A stretch of 64,000 bases of DNA from Beta vulgaris subsp. vulgaris (Eukaryota > Streptophyta > Magnoliopsida > Caryophyllales > Amaranthaceae): assembly GCF_026745355.1 (NCBI RefSeq), contig NC_079208.1, positions 55,689,276-55,753,275 of the forward strand, given 5' to 3'. Shown here piece after piece: positions 60,001 to 64,000 of this stretch (the stretch's first letter is position 1; every line of letters starts with the position of its first letter). The notes under the pieces are model-generated. The model was not told the origin of the DNA, did no database searches, and was given only the letters and a program-made list of their open reading frames with translations. The translations under genes and the position numbers were made by a program.

Positions 60001-63000
60001 TAGATAAATGATCTTACACCACTACAGGGGGATAATGCATATCTCCAGAACATCAGAGAATGAACATTACCACAACGCCACTAAAGAGGCTTCCACCCAG
60101 GTAGGGTGAAGAGGGTCCAATATACACAGCTTGCCCAAGTAACAACAGCACAGTTGTTTCAAACTAACCCTTGATCCGTAATGTAATGACCATCCGCTTC
60201 TTCGCAATAAATAAGAAGCGCAGAGGTTTCTAAGTCATTTTACTTATAGTCCATTATAACCTAAAGTTAAAAAATACTAAAAATGGCTTTATTACAAACG
60301 GACAACAGATAAAGCAATCTTCTTTTTTCATATTTGCCATGAAATTTACAATGCTAAAATGCCCAAATCTGTCAACTGCATAAGTGTAAAATTAAGAATG
60401 TAGCAATGCATTTGCACTACCATGTCCTACTCAGACACGGAGAAATACTATTCTTGCTTGTTTTCTGTAGCATCAATGATGTGACCTATTTTGAAATGAT
60501 GATTCAAGAAGGCGTATCCAGATGCAACAGCTACAACTATAAGTACCAAGATAAAGAGGAAAAGCATGTAATTTGAACGCTGAAGCAGTGAGAAGCAAAT
60601 CCATTGCACAGTGGCCAAGGAATTATATTTCTCACAAATGCTACATATGATATTGTTATGCAAAGCCACACGTGAAATTATGCTAAGATTCAATCAGCTC
60701 TCACTATTCTCTACTCTTCTGCCACAAGAAGGTAGAAAAGGGCTGGTCTGTTGAGGGCAGCAAAGTAAACTGAGGCAGTCGAGTATGGGGAGGGAATGTA
60801 TGAATATTATGATGTCAGCAAAAGGGAAGTTAGTTGCAGTATAGGGATCTTTTAGGAGATACTTTGTAATAAATACCCAGGGGCTGAGAGAGTGAAGATC
60901 ATATTGAAAAGTGGTGAGCTTATCCTTGAGTCGAGAGACTTAGACTTTCAAAAGTAAGGAGTTGTAATTGGATTGATTACATTGATCATTCAATACAACT
61001 AGCTATCTGGTGACCTAATTCTATTTTCTCTTCTACTATTGCATAATTTTGAGACTTCAATCCCATTTCTCAGCAAAATGACAGAACACAGATTCAGCCT
61101 CTTTTAAATTCCTCTTCATCCTAAATACCATATTCACAAACCAGAAACAAACTTAAGCTTGCTAGTCGGGAGGAAGCCAGTGACTTAGTGGGTTTTGACT
61201 TGAATAAGAAGCAGATATTCAACCAACATGACCAACAAGACGTCAAGCCCTAAGTGCAGCAATTACAGATGGTCTCCTCCAGTACTGGCACTTAAAAGTT
61301 TAAATCAAACATGAAGTCCAACCATAACCACGACAATCCAAAAAGATAAATCATGATAATGCTTTCCTGAGCTCGTATATCCACCTTCAAAAATAAAAGG
61401 CTCATTCTCAAGGAAGTAGGTTGCTCCACCCATTTCAATTAGTTTTAAGACATTTTAATTTAGGTTTTTTAAAGTGATTGCCTTATTAAGCCTGATATAA
61501 AAATTTTACATGGTACAACAACAGATTCATCTAGGGTCAATCATCAGCAATCAGAGTAATATGGCATTGGATTAGCCAACACATAAGAGGGAGATGAAAA
61601 AGGTGAGTGCAAGAGTCCACATCGAAAGTATAGATGGGCCTTGCATGAATATAGCAGATTCATCTTGGGTCAATCATCAGCAATCAGAGTAATATGGCAT
61701 TGGATTAGCCAACACATAAGAGGGAGATGAAAAAGGTGAGTGCAAGAGTCCCACATCGAAAGTATAAATGGGCCTTGCATGAATATAGATTGTGTTACTC
61801 AATCCACCCTGATTGGCTGTAAAAGGGAACCAAGGAAACTCGATAAGGCTTGTATGTACTCACTCTGATTGGGCAAAATATGAAAGTACTTCTAAGGGTC
61901 AATTTTGTTCACTTTATTTTCGGTCCTTATCAGAAAAAATAAGTTCGGATAAGTTCAGTTGAGCAAAAATAAGGTCTGAGATTCTCACAAAATATAGTCT
62001 AATAAGTTTAGATAAGATTTAATAAGGACTTATAAGGTCTAATAAGTTCAAATAAGTTCAGTTTTGTTCACATAAGTTCAGATATTCAAAAATAAGTTAT
62101 AGTCCCTGAGGCTGAGGATATATCCAAGATCACTCAGATAGAGGTTATTGACTATCTTCCATTCTAAGGTGACCAACAATCTTCCCTTTTCTCCCAGGGG
62201 AATAAATTTTAAAAATAGTAATAATAAATAAAACTGCCTTAATATTGCTTACCTACGATCTGGCCCAGCCCCTGTTGCAACTGTATCACTAATTGTCAGA
62301 ATAGCAACTTTAACTGCAGGATCCTGAGAGTTGCTAGCAGCAGTTTCACTAGGTGAACTTTGTAATAACATATGCCTCTTTGCAGGAGCACTGAGTAAAT
62401 CAGAAATAACAATGGCAGATACAGACGTTCCAGCAGGGAGCAAGGTACCTCCAGCTGGCAGCTCCAGCAAAGCATTTGCTGACTTCATACTCAAAAGACG
62501 ACTGCTCATTTGCCGACCAGTGCTCTCAGCAACAAAACTGAAATTTATGGATATTGCAAAACACTTGTAAAGCTCCAGAAAGAGTCCCAGACAAGTTAGG
62601 GAGGAGGAAAGGATGAAGGAACTTGAAGAAGGAAAACTTAAAAGGGGGGAAAATAGAAAAGGAAAGGAAAAGATGAACCAGCAAAGTGGAGATATCAGAT
62701 TTTACCCGGGATTTCCTGAACCATCATTTTCCTTCCATGTAATAATGGCACGGTGAAATTCAGGACGTGCAGGATCTGTTTTAAGGGGTTGCTCAAGGCG
62801 AACATGAACCCTGTACAGCAAACGACAACATGCAGATAGCTTAAGGAACATTGGAATAATTGCAACAGAATATGAAGAAAAAACCAGAATGCTTAAGAAT
62901 AAGAAAATTATTAGTAACCTCAGAATATTGGAGTTTGTCCGTCCAGAAAGACAACGAATAGTGGGAACTACAAAGAGATGAAAACAAACTAAACAGCTCA

Positions 63001-63552
63001 CAGGATTTCCGGGTAACCCAAAGGCCAAAACTCTGTTAGCATTCGCATTCTGAGCTGGCTTTGTATTGATCTCAGCAAATGTTAAAGGCTTTCCTGGTTT
63101 CATGAGAACCTAAAGCATGCAAAGCTATAACACAAAATTAGCATGAATACAGCAAAAACACATCAAGAAAATCAAGCGTGTTTCATGATCCTTGATCTTC
63201 TATTCATTGAAGATGTGCAAAATGATCAAACTTCACAATTCACACTACAACTTTTAATTTGTTATCATGATATCGTGAGTCTTGAGCCACTCTGAACATA
63301 AGAGTCAAAGGCAACAATAGTTACCTTGCTGAAATGCAATTTTCCTCTCTTCTCAAGCAATGGCTTTACATAATCTCGGTCTCCCATGGAAACACCACCA
63401 GACGTCAATAGTATGTCGATTCCAGCAGAAAAGGCCTTTTCCATGATTTTCTCAAGCTCTGCTTCATCATCACGAGCAATGCCAAGGTCCACAATACTGC
63501 AATTCTGTTCAACCGCTGCTGCTAGTAGCATGGCCCGGTTGGAGTCCCTAAT
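57092..63552 (-). CDS. CNX1: Molybdenum insertase CNX1 (MoeA-like E domain plus MogA-like G domain), 5' part outside the window
   Basis: Makes molybdenum cofactor: the G domain adenylylates molybdopterin and the E domain inserts molybdate. Eight exons, minus strand: 63552-63325, 63109-62919, 62810-62706, 62537-62253, 59923-59766, 59264-59158, 58450-58394, 57313-57092; 1353 nt, 450 aa with stop, phases all consistent. Visible: [33 protein letters not shown] and [14 protein letters not shown] (E domain); then the linker; then [50 protein letters not shown] and [20 protein letters not shown] (G domain). The C-terminus is the Cys/His-rich GCSCSH. Plant CNX1 is about 670 aa, so about 220 N-terminal residues lie past 64000. 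Cytosolic, acting on actin-bound complexes in Arabidopsis. The gene converges on pectate lyase, with 457 bases between stop codons. Confidence 0.95.
57835..58165 (+). repeat. LTR- or promoter-like remnant in a CNX1 intron
   Basis: GTGGTTTAGTGTATAGCTTG, GGAGGGAGGAGGGAGG, a CTATAAATAGAGG box, then GAGAGACTCTCAAAAGCTTG and TATCTTTTATTTTCTC. Order and wording resemble the blocks at about 23440-23620 and 60760-61020, which suggests solo-LTR remnants of one loose family. Confidence 0.35.
60760..61020 (+). repeat. LTR- or promoter-like remnant in the large CNX1 intron
   Basis: GTAATAAATACCCAGGGGCT, then GAGTCGAGAGACTTAGAC, TTTCAAAAGTAAGGAG and TCATTCAATACAACTAGC. This looks like the R/U5 part of a Copia-type LTR or TRIM. 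No paired copy in the window proves it. Confidence 0.35.
61520..61795. repeat. Tandem ~137-bp repeat with snRNA-promoter-like motif in a CNX1 intron
   Basis: Two nearly identical units: CAGATTCATCT..GGGTCAATCATCAGCAATC and ATGGCATTGGATTAGCC up to GGGCCTTGCATGAATATAG. The second unit holds GTCCCACATCGAAAGTATAA, which contains the plant upstream sequence element; the first copy lacks one C. An RNA gene was not recognised downstream. Confidence 0.8.
61915..62105. mobile_element. Partial Tourist-like remnant (AAGTTCAG repeats)
   Basis: Repeats AATAAGTTC, TAAGTTCAGTT and AATAAGGTCT phrases like the subterminal arrays of the element at 46586-47462, but termini are not clear. Confidence 0.35.
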
Positions 63553-64000
63553 CTACAAATTGATAAAAATTCATGCTCTGAATCAAGAGAGTATAAAAAC
63601 TAGAGGCAAAGTCGTTATATCTGACCCTATGGCAAATGCATTCCATGTAAACTGAACTCGCTACCCCCCCCCCAATGATGTGATCGAACCACAACTGCCT
63701 TTCCTCCTAGCATATTTGTACACAACAGTACCTGAGCAATGTGGGAAGGCGAGAATATAATAGAGGAGGAACAACAGGCCAAGAGTGTGATGTATGAATG
63801 ATAAGGAACCTAGGCCAAATACCTACCTAGATCAGATATCCTCAGAAACTTCGACGTACATGTGATGGGAGTTCCACTCCCCCAACACCAGCCTCCCTAA
63901 GTTACACTTTTAAGATGAACTTATATAACATCCAGAATTAGAAATGAGCAACAATGTCAAATCATAATATACAGCAGAATGTTCCTTCAAGAACCTCTAA
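63553..64000. other. CNX1 intron sequence to the window edge
   Basis: No exon with good splice sites was seen; the next upstream E-domain exon must lie beyond the window. A run of about 10 C sits at 63665-63674. Confidence 0.5.

Overview
This is plant nuclear DNA, AT-rich, with spliced genes, GT..AG introns and many small transposable elements. Gene content and intron style point to a eudicot. I cannot fix the species; a member of the Caryophyllales would be my weak guess.

Layout. (1) 1142-6384, minus strand: complete cobalamin-independent methionine synthase with 11 coding exons, 765 aa, a 5'-UTR intron and a TATA box. (2) 6.4-15.3 kb: intergenic, with SINE-like repeats, Stowaway-type MITEs, a LINE tail, a CACTA-like end and a decayed nuclear copy of plastid ndhH. 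(3) 15.7-32.3 kb: a mosaic of broken gene pieces. It holds a BEACH-protein fragment (+), then a 1.9-kb very GC-rich purine/pyrimidine island. After these come two copies of a GTG/COLD1-type membrane-protein fragment (-) surrounding a midasin (MDN1) fragment (-). All carry frameshifts, and one GTG exon has an internal micro-inversion. (4) 32.3-44.7 kb: repeats, a foldback element with long inverted ends, a very young non-autonomous LTR retrotransposon with two near-identical 1.9-kb LTRs and a perfect TSD, and a tandem duplication carrying plastid-type tRNA-Cys remnants. (5) 44.8-53.2 kb, plus strand: complete serine carboxypeptidase-like gene (8 exons, 490 aa), its introns filled with SINEs and DNA transposons. 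(6) 54.2-56.6 kb, plus strand: complete pectate lyase (3 exons, 381 aa). (7) 57.1 kb to the window end, minus strand: molybdenum-insertase CNX1 (8 exons seen, 450 aa), with its N-terminal part beyond the window; it converges on the pectate lyase gene.

The four intact genes serve unrelated functions (methionine supply, secreted peptide or acyl chemistry, cell-wall pectin cleavage, molybdenum-cofactor synthesis), so I infer no joint pathway. The unusual part is the 15.7-32.3 kb mosaic and its GC-rich island. I did not see a convincing new coding system.
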